From Artocarpus heterophyllus (lineage: Eukaryota > Streptophyta > Magnoliopsida > Rosales > Moraceae), in NCBI GenBank assembly GCA_025403435.1, contig CM046331.1:26755969-26819968 (forward strand): a stretch of DNA of 64,000 nucleotides, given 5' to 3'. Shown here one piece after another: positions 47,262 through 57,835 of the stretch. The notes under the pieces were generated by a model, which had not been told where the DNA came from, searched no databases, and worked only from the letters and a program-made list of their open reading frames with translations. The position numbers and the translations under genes were made by a program. Position 1 is the first letter of the stretch; every line of letters begins with the position of its first letter.

Positions 47262-49178
47262 TTATTTTTACGTAAAACAATTGTTGAATGTCGAAGGGTC
47301 ATACAATATGACCGTTGTGTGGAGTTCAATAGGACCGTTGAAAGGTCAATTTTTTTAGATTTTTTGTAATTTACTTAAGCATTTTTTTGTCAACTATAAA
47401 TGCCTCTAACCATTCTTCAATTCTCCAACTTTCTCAATTTCTCTCTAAAATCTCTCAAGTTTTTATTTTTTTTAAAATATTGATTTTTGTTTTCTTTCAA
47501 ATTTCAAGATCAAGGTATGATTACAATTAAGAGATAAAGATTACTTCCGTGCCTATACATTTGTTTGTAATTTTTAGTAATTTTTATTGTATTTTGCATA
47601 TTTATATGTTGATTCTAATTTTTGTAGGAAAATGGACCCAAATAACAATGTTTATGATCTTGATGAATTGCAAGAACAATCACAATCTCTCAAGGAAAGC
47701 ATCAATTCCATGCAGCAGTGAAACCTAAAACGTCAAAGGGGGGAAGAAGCCTACACAATCCCAACTTTCAATCAATCTGGGAAGTTCGGTAAGTACGTGG
47801 TCATATGATCCTAACAGGGCGAGGGAATCTTTAGGCCGATTCATTTTTTCTATGGATTTGCCTATCAACATTGGTGAGAGCCCTTTTACGAAGATCGTAT
47901 TAGAAGAGCATACCGTCCACTGCTAGGAGTGATTTGATTGCACATTTTTATGAAATGCACAATGCATTGAAGTCTGAATTAGGTGCGTGCATCACATTTT
48001 CTGTTGCATTGACATTAGATATTTGGAGTGCGCGAGCAAAACAAGATTATTTAAGTGTAGCTGTGCATTATTTAGATTCTCAATGGACGCTGCAGAAAAG
48101 AATTCTTGGTTTTAGAGCGATCATGATCAAAATGCTGAAAGTAGTGTTGAGAGTGTTGTGGAAGACTTCGGCATAAAAACCCGCGTCATCTCAATTACAT
48201 CGAATAACGCTTTAGCGAATACAAGGGTAATTAGTCACTTCAGGAGTATACTTAGCTCGAACAATGAAGAACTTTTCCCACATCAATGTTGTGCTTGTGT
48301 CAACTTCAACCTAATTGTGAAATCGGGCGTTAAGGTGGTAAGTGAGTCAATGAACAGCATTCTAAATTTCATTTCTTGGATCAATCACTTGAATAGTCGT
48401 ATGGAGGAATTTAAAAGGTATTGCAACACAGAAGGGTTGAAGCCTCGAAACTTCAGACTTGATATGCCCACAAGGTGGAACTCAACATATCTTAAACTGA
48501 AAAATGTGTCATCATATAGAAATGTGATTACTGTGTTCTATAATGCTAAAAGAGTTTCTTTAGTATTGCAAGATTTGGAGTGGGTATTTGTTGAAAACTT
48601 CGTTGATTTTTTGAAAGTTTTTTATGAATCTATTGTTACTCTATCTGGTGTTTATTATCCCACTTCATTTTTTTTTTCATCAAATTGTTGAAATTATTGT
48701 AATGTTTCACTTGCATAGAGAAAATGAAATATTAAAACCAATAGTAGAACCAATGAAAAAGAAATTTAAGAAATATTGGTATGAAATTCCTTATTTGCAC
48801 TTTTTAGGCTTTATTTTGGATCCTAGAGTTAAACTGAAAGGTCTTTCGAATGTTCTCTCCCATATCAGTATCAGTATCCATTTAAATCCTGATCTTTCTT
48901 CTCAAGTTACTAACGCACTTGACAAGTTGTTTGAATTGTATGCAATCTATGAGAACGAGTGTGGTCATTTGCGGACTCAACAAACGCAACAAGTTCGAAA
49001 CGGATTGAAGATTTGGAATATTATTTATACTTTTGCTGGTAGATCATCAACTTCAAATTCCATGCCGCCGTCATCAACACCACTGACGACGAATACGCAA
49101 CACGCGGAGCCTGATGAGTACCTTGAAGCAAAAATCTTTCTCCCTGATCCTGATGATTTGGATGATGATAAAACTTAA

Positions 49179-49298
49179 GGGCCCGTTTGTTTCGATATTC
49201 AAATAACGGTTTGAATCATTTTACTACAGTGTTTTCTCTCACAAAAATTTAAATCTTCATTCAAATACTTTATTCAAATACTCGAACCAAACGAACCC
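49179..49298. mobile_element. 120-bp MITE nested in the hAT coding region, TAA duplication
   Basis: Starts GGGCCCGTTTGTTTCGATAT and ends ACTCGAACCAAACGAACCC, with imperfect inverted ends. TAA lies on both sides (49176-49178 and 49299-49301). Transposase homology stops at the left edge (DPDDLDDDKT) and resumes in frame just after the right edge (FWRRKTYSSRFPLL), so the MITE landed in an existing transposase sequence. Same family as 36495-36611. Confidence 0.8.
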
Positions 49299-49711
49299 TA
49301 AACATTTTGGCGGCGGAAGACGTATTCTTCAAGATTTCCTTTGCTTTCACAATTAGCACGTGATATTTTAACTATTTCTGTATCGACAGTTTCTTTAGAA
49401 TCTGCATTTAGCACAGTTGGGAGGATTGCGGAGGAACCGAGGACTTCTTTGAGGGAGGAAATGGTTGAGGTGCTCACATGCCTTGGAGATTGGAACATGC
49501 TTCTTATCGAATGCAACACACAACAGATAATCAAGAATTGGTGCAGCAATTTGAGAACTTCCATATTGACAACGTTCATGATATTGAAAGCAGTTAGGCA
49601 TATCTTGTAACATACATAACAAGATTTTTTTTTTTAAGCTTTTCCCTCTCTTAACTTAGGGGTAAGGAATTCGAATTCATTACCTTTTGGATGTAGTCGG
49701 GTGCGATTTTG

Positions 49712-49873
49712 GGTCTATTTTGTATTGTTTTTAAAATATTTAAAAATGTTTTTGTTTAAAAAAATGAGAATTTTTTGAAAATTGTGTTAAAAGTATTTTT
49801 AAAATATTTATCTCAAAAAGCGTGTAAAAACATTTTTAAAAATTTTAAAAACAAAAGCAAATGGGACCTTACC
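49712..49873. mobile_element. MITE family B, copy 2
   Basis: Shares AAAAAATGAGAATTTTTTGA, CTCAAAAAGCGTGTAAAAAC and TTTTAAAAACAAAAGCAAAT with the inverted copy at 52996-53157 and the copy at 40944. Confidence 0.6.
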
Positions 49874-49981
49874 TTTAGGCTATTCCTACAATCACTTTTT
49901 CTCCCTTTTTTCTTGCTAAGGTTTTATCCAATAGGTTTTTCTTGGTAAGGTTTTATCTCAATTTCTCATCTTGTCTTCATT

Positions 49982-50168
49982 AACTTGTAAATTTTGTTTT
50001 ATAACTCAATTTGTTGTTTTTCCAATTCAATATCTGGTTCAATATGGTTTGGTCAAATGACAAGGTGAATTTCATCAACTTGTAAATTTTGTTTTATAAT
50101 TCAATTTGTTGTTTTTCCAATTCAATTTCTTGTTCAATATGGTTTGGTCAAATGACAAGGTGAATACT
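49982..50168. repeat. 95-bp direct tandem duplication
   Basis: AACTTGTAAATTTTGTTTTA starts at 49982 and again at 50077; both copies continue to GGTTTGGTCAAATGACAAGG. About four mismatches separate them. Confidence 0.85.
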
Positions 50169-50575
50169 ATTTAGAAGGTATGAATATCAAGTTAGAAACT
50201 CGGCTCAGATAATATTTCATCCTCCATTTACAGTATTTGCAGACCACTAATAATTAGGATTGGACCCGGATCTTGCTGCTTTGAGCCTCCTGCACAAAAT
50301 CCTCAAGCGTGTTCCCGTATGCCGGAGACGGCTCCTGCACAATACAAATTGGTTTGAAAATAGAGAGAGAGAGAGAGAGAGAGAACAAAGGAAGGTTCAC
50401 ACTGTAATGGTTGAATACAAGGCAAAGTCATTGGAAATGTTTCATGGTGTCCAAGAAGGAAATAGTTATTGGAACTCACTGACACAAGGCATGGCTTAAT
50501 GAGAATAGCTGAACTTTCTAACAGAGATTTTGCTTGCCAAGATAAGGTTTAAACAATGAACAAGGTTTTTTCTTC
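50169..50575. other. Spacer downstream of the L11 methyltransferase gene
   Basis: Includes a (GA)n run at 50362-50384. Small ORFs are low complexity. No gene supported. Confidence 0.4.
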
Positions 50576-52067
50576 TCAGTTAGCAGCAGGAATATTTCTT
50601 TTCTTTGTACCACATAAACAGACCCAATCATCCATCTCTGTCACTGATATGCCTTCCAAGAACTGTGAGTATTGCTCCACAATATATGGAAGCTGCAAGA
50701 AACACATGATTTCAAAAAAATATATACATAAATAAATTAAATTCTCCACGAAGTTTAGTACTTTAACTAAATTATTTTGACGATGTGAAACTTTGATTTT
50801 CTAGCTCTAGCATACTTATAAGAGTATGTTTACTAAATTGCAAATGGGATGGCAAAGGGAAAAGGTTTTGAGGGCAAAAAAAAAGAGAGAGGAGATTATC
50901 GATTCATTTTAGTGTTCATTTACCTACTAGGAAGTGAAATCCCCTTTCCAGTGTAAATTGAAGAACAGGAATTCTAATGGCACAAGTATTAAAAATACCC
51001 TTGTACACAATTATTGGTTAAAATTGAGTTTCACTAAAAAAGGAATTTTGTACTTTATCCCAGTTCAAAGGAAAAAAAAAAAGAGTATAAGTTCAGAAAT
51101 TTTTTTTTTCAATTCCCTAAATCATGTGGGCCCACATGAATAGGTGGTAAAGGGGACACTCCTTTTTCTTTCCTATTAATGATTAGTAAAAATTGTCCCA
51201 TTTTTTTCTCATCCGAATTTACCTGCTCAGACAGAATACCGGAGAGACCAACAACAGCTCCAGGCTTGGCATAAGAGACAATGACCTCCGCCAAATCCAA
51301 TAGAGGATTCAGTAGTATATTTGCCACCACAACATCAAACTTCTCTGCCTCTGACGTCGCTTCAATTCCATTCAAGCTCTCTGTTTCTGCAATTGCAAAT
51401 GAATTCTTCATTCCCAAGCTGGTTGTTCTGGGAACAAGGTGTAGGTGCATTTTCTCAGGTCCTATGTTGTTCAGAGCGGCATTCTGGCGTGCAGACGTAA
51501 TAGCTTTGGGATCTATATCAATTCCAACTGATAAGGCAGCACCAAACTGCATTTCCCAGTCAAGATGAGAAGCTAGGATTTGTGAGTTGGTTGGCACAAT
51601 CATTTTTGCTTTTTTTTTTTTTTTCAGAAAGAATTATTAAAAATGGAAAGAAAAAGTGGCATGCTATTAGGAACATTGTCAAAAGCATCGAAAAAGGAGG
51701 TGCAGAAGTGGATGTGAGCTAAGAAGCAACGCATATTACAAAGTATTGGACTATTTTTGATATCAGCCACTTGTAAGGAAACCGGCTGCAGCCAAGGTAC
51801 AAAGTCTTGGAAGGTTCACATTTTTGTTGGAAAGTTCAACTAAAAGAAACTTGTATTTATAGGGGACAGCGACACAGAAAAACAACTATTTCATTGGAAA
51901 AAGATAACCAATAATTAACTTTACTACGAGCTTACAACTTAATCTGCTTCTAAACTGCCTTTCACTATAAAAAATTGTAATATCTGATGATCACATTAAG
52001 ACCTAACTATTAATAATCATCTTTGACATCTTTCCATGTTTAACGAAGTTCCCATTTTCTTTATTTT

Positions 52068-52110
<43 letters not shown>

Positions 52111-55100
52111 AGGAGAAAGAAGAAAAAGATAGGAAAATAACCATTTAAGATGCTTTAACCATCGGGAAAAGATGGTTTCTAAAAGGGGAAAAAAAATCCA
52201 CCAAAGTGAAATTAGATTCTTCCTAGATTTTATACCTTTGTTTCAGGTTTCTACAGAGCAAAGATTCATGTGAAAAACGAGCTATGATGTAACGTACACC
52301 TTTAATGCTGCAATCGCGAGAATTCCAGAGCCCGTCCCATAGTCCAAGAAGAGTTCTCCTCCCTTGATCAAGCCGTGAAGCAGCATGAGACACAACTTAG
52401 TGGTGGCGTGCTCCCCAGTTCCGAATGCTAATCCCGGATTCAATATTATGTTTGTTGCTTGAAGATCCTATTCAAACAAAAACAAAAAATGTTATCTAGG
52501 TTCTATTAAAGATCAATTTTACCTTTCTGATCAAAATCTAGATTTGTAGTCCACTAGTGTGAATGAATAATGAACCACAGTTCAAGCAGCAGCTAAAAAT
52601 CATCTATATGTTGAAATCTAGAAAAATATAAAGCCTATCAGATTTGACAAACAAGCGGCTTGCTTTTGTGTGACAAGGAACCATCGCAACAAAAACTTTA
52701 TAAAACATATTTTCAGATGATCATACCGGGGGAGTTTTCCACTCGGGCAAAATCCAAAGTCCTTCTGTTACTTTGACTGGGTTAAATGATTCCTGTAAAG
52801 ATGGTAAAGCAAACACATCTAGAGACTAGAGTTAATTGACAGTTGACAATTTATCAGTACATTTGAAACATATTAAAGTTATTAGCACAACTAAATTTCA
52901 TATCTAATGCCTTTTGAATAGAGGAAAAGATCCATAAATAAGGTAAAATAAGGTTAGGTAAAATGATGCTCCAAAGACATAATATAAGTCATGGTTAGGC
53001 CCCGTTTGGTATTGTTTTAGAAATTTTTGAGAATGTTTTTACACGCTTTTTGAGGCAGATATTTTAAAAACACTTTCAGCACAACTCCCAAAAAATACTC
53101 ATTTTTCGAAACAAAATCATTTTTACCTATTTTGAAAATACTACCAAACGGGCCCTATTTCTCCCACCAGCAATGCGGACTAATTTATGAATTTTATAAG
53201 TAGACGTTGTTTCATTAGGGTTCAATAATTATTGTTGGAGAAGCGAGGACCCCCTAACACGGGGTCAATGAAAACAAAATTAAGCATTTATTTCTCTATA
53301 CTTCATATAGAATGACTAATAAAATAAATAAATAAAAAGAAAAAACATCATATTAGTGATATACATAAAAATGATGAGACTATATATATATAAAAGAAAA
53401 GCAACACCCGATCACTATAATTAGAAGTATGTGGTAAAATTAAGAATATGAAAACTTCGAAACAATGCCAAAAAAAAAAAAAAAAAATGCAACCTGGGTT
53501 TTCTTTATCCAATCATATTGCTCGCCTACCCTAACTTCATAACTAGGTAGTTCCTTCAAGCCTATGGAATTGGCGGCAAGTGAAATGCACGAGTTTATGT
53601 CAGGGCCTTCAAAAAATATGGTATTGATAAAAATCTGCAACAAAGGCGACACATAAGCAGAACTTTACATAATATTAACTTGTTATATATTCTCTGTTCT
53701 CTTGTGTCACCAAGGAATTCGTAGAAAAGGGGAAAAATGTGTTATAATAGATGATACGACTGTCTAAAAAAAATACACGCACATGTTTGACATTCTAGAG
53801 ATCCTTTGTGTAGTCAAATTGACATAAATATATTGACAAGAATGAATTTTAAGTGTTATCCCGAAGTGATATCCAGAACAATGTTTTTCACGATTTTTAT
53901 CTTCATTGCCGATGGGTCATTGCTTTCTTACTAAATGTTCTCCAAAGTTTAAAAGAAAACAAATGACACAAAAACAAACAGAAATGAAATCTAAAACAAG
54001 TGACGTGAAATATAAATACTAGTGTGGACACAATGGATTTGTGGGCTCACCTCATCAGAACTCTCATCGGCATCTTTTTCATCAACACTTATGGAACTTG
54101 CGCCAAAGCACAAAAGAGCCTCTGAAAGCATATCCTGGCCAACAAAAAAATGCATAACGGCTTAGAAAACTTATTTTCATATAAAATATGCCAGATCAGT
54201 AATGTTTAGTTCCATGATATTTGTTAACTTATCTACAGGTTTGCGTGAGATTGGTTCAATGCTAAAGAACATCAATGATGCCCGACCCCACAACTCACAC
54301 GAGCTGAGTCCTATATGCACATGGGATCCACATGTGACGCATTTCACGTAATGACGCCGGGCATTGTCAATGCTCAATTGCACTCCGAATACAGTCGTCA
54401 ATGGTTATGGCAGTCCAACAATGATATGCAGACAAGAAATTTTGCACCAATATTTTGAGGACCAACAGAGAAGTAGTTCTCCAAGTGCAATTTTTCTAGG
54501 AATGGCATCAAACATCAATCAAGAGAAATGGCTTGTTCAGGAAAAAGTTTACCAACAGTAACCCAATTACTCTATTAGTTTAACAAACACACCATGTAAA
54601 CAAACCATTCAATAATCTCTAACTAAATAAACTCACTTTAGTAACATAGTCTAAATTCCAGCTGAAAATAGAAGTAAAGTACAAACTTTGAGAATGTTAA
54701 AGAAATTTTCTCATCAACCCAAAATGGGCAATTTGATTTATTTGCCTATGCACTTTCTTCTCCTTTTCCTCCATTTTTTTTTTTTTTAATTTTCCATTCT
54801 TTCTTTCACAGCAATCAAACGAGCCAAAGAGCAAATGAAGATAAACCCATTTGTAATAATATACACAAAAGAGAAATAAAATTGAAAGAAAGAAAGAAAG
54901 AAAGAAGCTAACCACGACATCTTTGTGACAGCTAATGTGGACTGAGAAGTAAGGAGAAACGGAAGACTGGGCTTGGGAATGAGAAGTGTTCGAAGAGGTT
55001 AAGGAAGAAAAAGAAGCAGAGATATTTGGAGAAAACCAAGTGGGTTTAGGTTTGGTTGGCTTTGTGGGTTGTCTGGGAGTTGTAAGGGAAAAGAGGCGAG

Positions 55101-55206
55101 GGAATAAAGAAGAAGAAGGGAAAGAGGGGCGAGAGAGTTTGTGGACGCTGCGAGAGGTTAGAGTTAGAGTGCAGGACAGGTGTTTGAGGAAACTACCGCT
55201 CCACAT
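50576..55206 (-). CDS. Ribosomal protein L11 methyltransferase, PrmA family (organellar)
   Basis: Seven exons on the minus strand: 55206-54913, 54134-54051, 53634-53494, 52792-52727, 52467-52300, 51546-51223 and 50692-50576; 1194 nt, 397 aa. The first ATG in frame is at 55206 ([20 protein letters not shown]), a targeting presequence with many Ser, Pro and Arg; a longer frame exists only from a GTG. PrmA hallmarks follow: [15 protein letters not shown] (204-218), SAM motif [16 protein letters not shown] (236-250), GIDIDPKAI (259-267), [16 protein letters not shown] (321-336) and a C-terminal [11 protein letters not shown]. It should trimethylate organellar uL11. Plant organelles inherited the enzyme from bacteria long ago, and the seven introns exclude recent transfer. 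Intron 1 begins GTTAGCTT followed by (CTTT)n. Confidence 0.93.
52069..52106. repeat. (GA)n microsatellite in methyltransferase intron
   Basis: About 18 GA units on the plus strand, (CT)n in the sense of the gene, within the intron between exons 5 and 6. Confidence 0.95.
52993..53159. mobile_element. MITE family B, copy 3, with good terminal inverted repeats
   Basis: Left end GGCCCCGTTTGGTATTGTTT; the reverse complement of the right end is GGGCCCGTTTGGTAGTATTT. The body, read in reverse, matches the copy at 49712-49873. It lies in the intron between exons 3 and 4 of the methyltransferase gene. Flanking bases are TTA on the left and CTA/TAT on the right, so the duplication is not certain. Confidence 0.7.
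54884..54905. repeat. (GAAA)n beside the exon 1 donor of the methyltransferase gene
   Basis: On the gene's strand this is (CTTT)n starting about eight bases after the GT of the donor. Confidence 0.9.
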
Positions 55207-56257
55207 TCTCCGGCTTACTTTCTTCGTTGTACTTGTGTGGTAGCTAATGTTGTCCACGGACGCTTTGGGACTGCACCACCAACTAGCTCAAATATGCACC
55301 TTGTGTTTTTGAACCCTCTACTTTTTATACTTCTTTGAAACTTTGAAACTTTGGTTGTAACTCATATTTAAATTTAACGATTATAATTTATAAAAAGTTT
55401 ATATTAAAATAATTTTTTTTATTTTTTATTATAACTATAGTTGTTAAAAATTTTATAATTATAATTAATGGGTTGAAACTGAAATTTCAACCACATATAA
55501 TGTAAAGCAAAAAAATATTATAATATAAAACTTTCATATATTATAATGCTTAAACCTATTTTTTTTAAGTTTAAACCGCTTTGTCACACATAAACATATG
55601 TTTGCTTTGTTGGTTTTTTGTTCAAATTGCTTTTAAGAATTCTAAAAACAATCCCAAACTAGGCTTAAATTGTGATGATTTAAACCCTTTTTTTTGTTTA
55701 AACAAAAAATTCAAATTATATGGTTTAAAGTGCAATCCAACCTGATATTTAGATATACAGTTAAAATGCCAATCAATAGTAAATTTAAACTAAATTTGTG
55801 TTTGAGTAAGTATTGAAAATTGTAGTTTCAAACTTCAAAAAATTGAAAAATAAATATGAATATTGAAAATTTTAATTGAAAGGTAAATATGAAATAATAA
55901 TACTAAATTAGAAATACAAGTATGTTAGAGTGAAATCACCCCTTAGTATTAATTCAAAAATGTTAAAATGAGAGTGGAGTAAAGTTCTAAGTTAAAATGA
56001 TAGAATAACAAATAACATATTTGATGTGCTATTTTATTTTGTGCTCTAATGTATAATTTTATTTCAAATGCTACTTCTATGGTGGAAACCCCTACCAATG
56101 GTGTATTTTTTTTTCAAAACCATTAGACTTTTTTGGTCAAATCACTTTTTTACGACTAGAAGACAAATATTTATCAGCAGGTATATTTTTAAATTCCCAC
56201 CAAAAAAATTGCCTTATTATTAAGCCTTAAAATTTGTAAAAGCATACTATTAATATT
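55207..56257. other. Gene-free AT-rich region upstream of the methyltransferase gene
   Basis: Contains the presumed promoter and T-rich DNA with TTTAAACC motifs near 55570-55740 that resemble the GTTTAAA repeat blocks. No gene seen. Confidence 0.4.
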
Positions 56258-56942
56258 AAAATAGGTAGTGACACAAGAATGGGCTGGCCCGGCCCATTCT
56301 CCTTAGGCCCATGCGGGCCGCAGGCCGGGCCTGCCCATATTGAAATTACCTTGGCTTGGCCCGGCCCAGCCCACGGGCCAATTTTACATGGGCCATGCCG
56401 TGGGCCGTGTCGGGCCGTGCCGTGGGTCTTGAATAGGTCGGCCCATCTTAGCCCATCATAGGTTTAAATAGGCCAACCCAACTAAACATGTAAATTTTAA
56501 TTTTTAATTTTTAATTTTTAAACAAGTTAACAAATATAAAAGTTTGAATAGTCAAAGGGAATATAAAAATGGATATTTTATTTACGATTATCTCATTAAA
56601 AACCTTTCTTGGGAAAACCTAATGGGACAAAACCTTAGTAAGGAAAAAAGAGTACAATCGAGATAATTATATACAAGATGTTTTCAAAATTACTAAAAAC
56701 AAAAAAAAATAAAGAAATAAAAAAAATTGTTCATTGTGGGCCAGCCCATTATGGGCCTAAATGGGTTAGGCCGGCCCGGCCTGGTCGGGCCAGCCCATGG
56801 GCAGACATATATTGGCCTGGCCCAGCTCACCAATATTTATGGGCCGGGCCGAGCCGTGAACAGTGTTGGGCCAGTCATTGTAGCAGGACGGGCTCGGGCC
56901 GGCCCACGGGCCCCGGCCCATTGTTGCGTCTCTAAAAATAGG
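56258..56942. mobile_element. Non-autonomous hAT element (669 bp) with perfect 8-bp target duplication
   Basis: AAAATAGG occurs at 56258-56265 and 56935-56942. The element between them (56266-56934) starts TAGTGACACAAGAATGGGC and ends GCCCATTGTTGCGTCTCTA, whose complement is TAGAGACGCAACAATGGGC, so the TIRs match 15 of 19. TA(G)-type ends and an 8-bp duplication are hAT hallmarks. Both subterminal regions (about 190 bp each) are packed with GGGCC, GGCCCA and GGCCCGG motifs; the middle is AT-rich with (TTTTAAT)n. No transposase. ORFs read through the GC-rich parts are artefacts. Confidence 0.92.
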
Positions 56943-57317
56943 GAAGCTCCATAGTGGAAAAAGGTTTTATTCTTTACCAGTAAAGAACGATCCAACCATC
57001 CATTATTCTTCCTCCTCCTTTCTTTAGTTCCACCATATCTACAGTCAGACGGTCATCAACGAGCCCCTTTTTTTAATACAATATCAAAACTCTTCCGATT
57101 TTTCATCTTAACTTCTCCACCATCGGACCCAAAACCTTTCCCTAATGATGGTGCTGCCGTTTGGTGTGACCCATCAAGGGCCTTTTTTTTCCTCCATTGT
57201 AACTTGTAAGAGGGATCAAGAGAAACGCCTCTTCAATATTATGTATCAAAACCAATGTTTACAAAGAGGAGAAAAAAAGAGAGAGAATGAGCCAAAGATT
57301 AGTTTTTTGAAATTTTT
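56943..57317. other. Gene-free spacer
   Basis: Pyrimidine-rich stretch around 57000-57200; no coding region supported. Confidence 0.4.
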
Positions 57318-57567
57318 TTGAAGTAAATATCAAATTTTGAAAATATTTGTAGTAAATGTCAAACTTACAACATATACAACTTATTTACGATGTAAAAAAG
57401 AAATATTTACATTGTAAACAATGAGATAAATACATTATTTGCACCAAAAATTTATTTATTGTGTAAATAAGAATTATTTGCACTATAAGTACAGATGTAG
57501 ATAAATTATTTACATCATAAAATTGATACTTACTACAAATATTTTCAAAACCTAAAATTTACTAGAA
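57318..57567. mobile_element. 250-bp inverted-repeat element
   Basis: TTTTGAAAATATTTGTAGTA near the left end is repeated as its complement (TACTACAAATATTTTCAAAA) near the right end. The interior repeats ATTATTTACAT / ATGTAAAT motifs. Non-coding, MITE-like. Confidence 0.6.
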
Positions 57568-57754
57568 TTAAATTTAAAATAATGGCATGTCTTACAATAT
57601 TTGGAGGAAAACAACATGTTAAAAATCCAATACTGAAGAAACTTGATCATGGGTGAAGTTAAAGCCAAGGTGGTTTTTTTTTATCCTTCCTTAGTGTGCT
57701 TATGACAGGCTATATTATGTGACTAAACCTAAAAAATAGTACCCAATATAGAGA

Positions 57755-57835
57755 TTAGTGTAGTTGTAGGTAAAACTTAGCGGTAAATTCACATCCGATT
57801 CTATATAAAGATGAAGAGTTCGAATCCCCTACTCT
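57755..57835 (+). repeat. Possible tRNA-derived (SINE) fragment
   Basis: TAGTTGTAGG could be a relic A box and GAGTTCGAATCCCC at 57816-57829 is a near-perfect B box, about 50 bp apart. It does not fold into a tRNA cloverleaf by eye, so it is not called a tRNA gene. Confidence 0.3.

Larger units (their letters stand above)
46886..49900 (+). mobile_element. Decayed hAT transposon (DAYSLEEPER/RICESLEEPER-like)
   Basis: A broken transposase can be followed on the plus strand from an ATG at 47632 after TTTTGTAG. The pieces are ACITFSVALTLDIWSARAKQ (about 47980), VISHFRSILSS, LDMPTRWNSTYLKLKN (48460-48507), VEPMKKKFKKYWYEIPYLHF, then after a nested MITE the hATC dimerisation block LSQLARDILTISVSTVSLES and SAFSTVGRI (49340-49425). 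Several stops and frame changes break it, and the BED zinc finger is not recognisable. A left end may be TAGTGATGTCATTACGGGCC at 46886, because the intact element at 56266 starts TAGTGACACAAGAATGGGC. The right end was not found; TTGCTAAGGTTTTATCC near 49920 resembles interior sequence of that element. Confidence 0.8.

Noticed and set aside
50576..55206. Recent bacterial transfer of a prmA gene
   Set aside because: Seven exons, plant introns and a targeting peptide show a long-established nuclear gene of endosymbiotic type.
55207..55257. Upstream extension of the L11 methyltransferase
   Set aside because: It begins with GTG; the first ATG is at 55206 and opens a plausible targeting peptide.
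56279..56954. Open frames of 60-85 codons rich in Gly/Pro/Arg
   Set aside because: They are read through GGGCC-rich subterminal repeats of the hAT element.
57755..57835. tRNA gene
   Set aside because: A good B box, but no acceptor or anticodon stem pairing could be formed; kept only as a SINE-like fragment.
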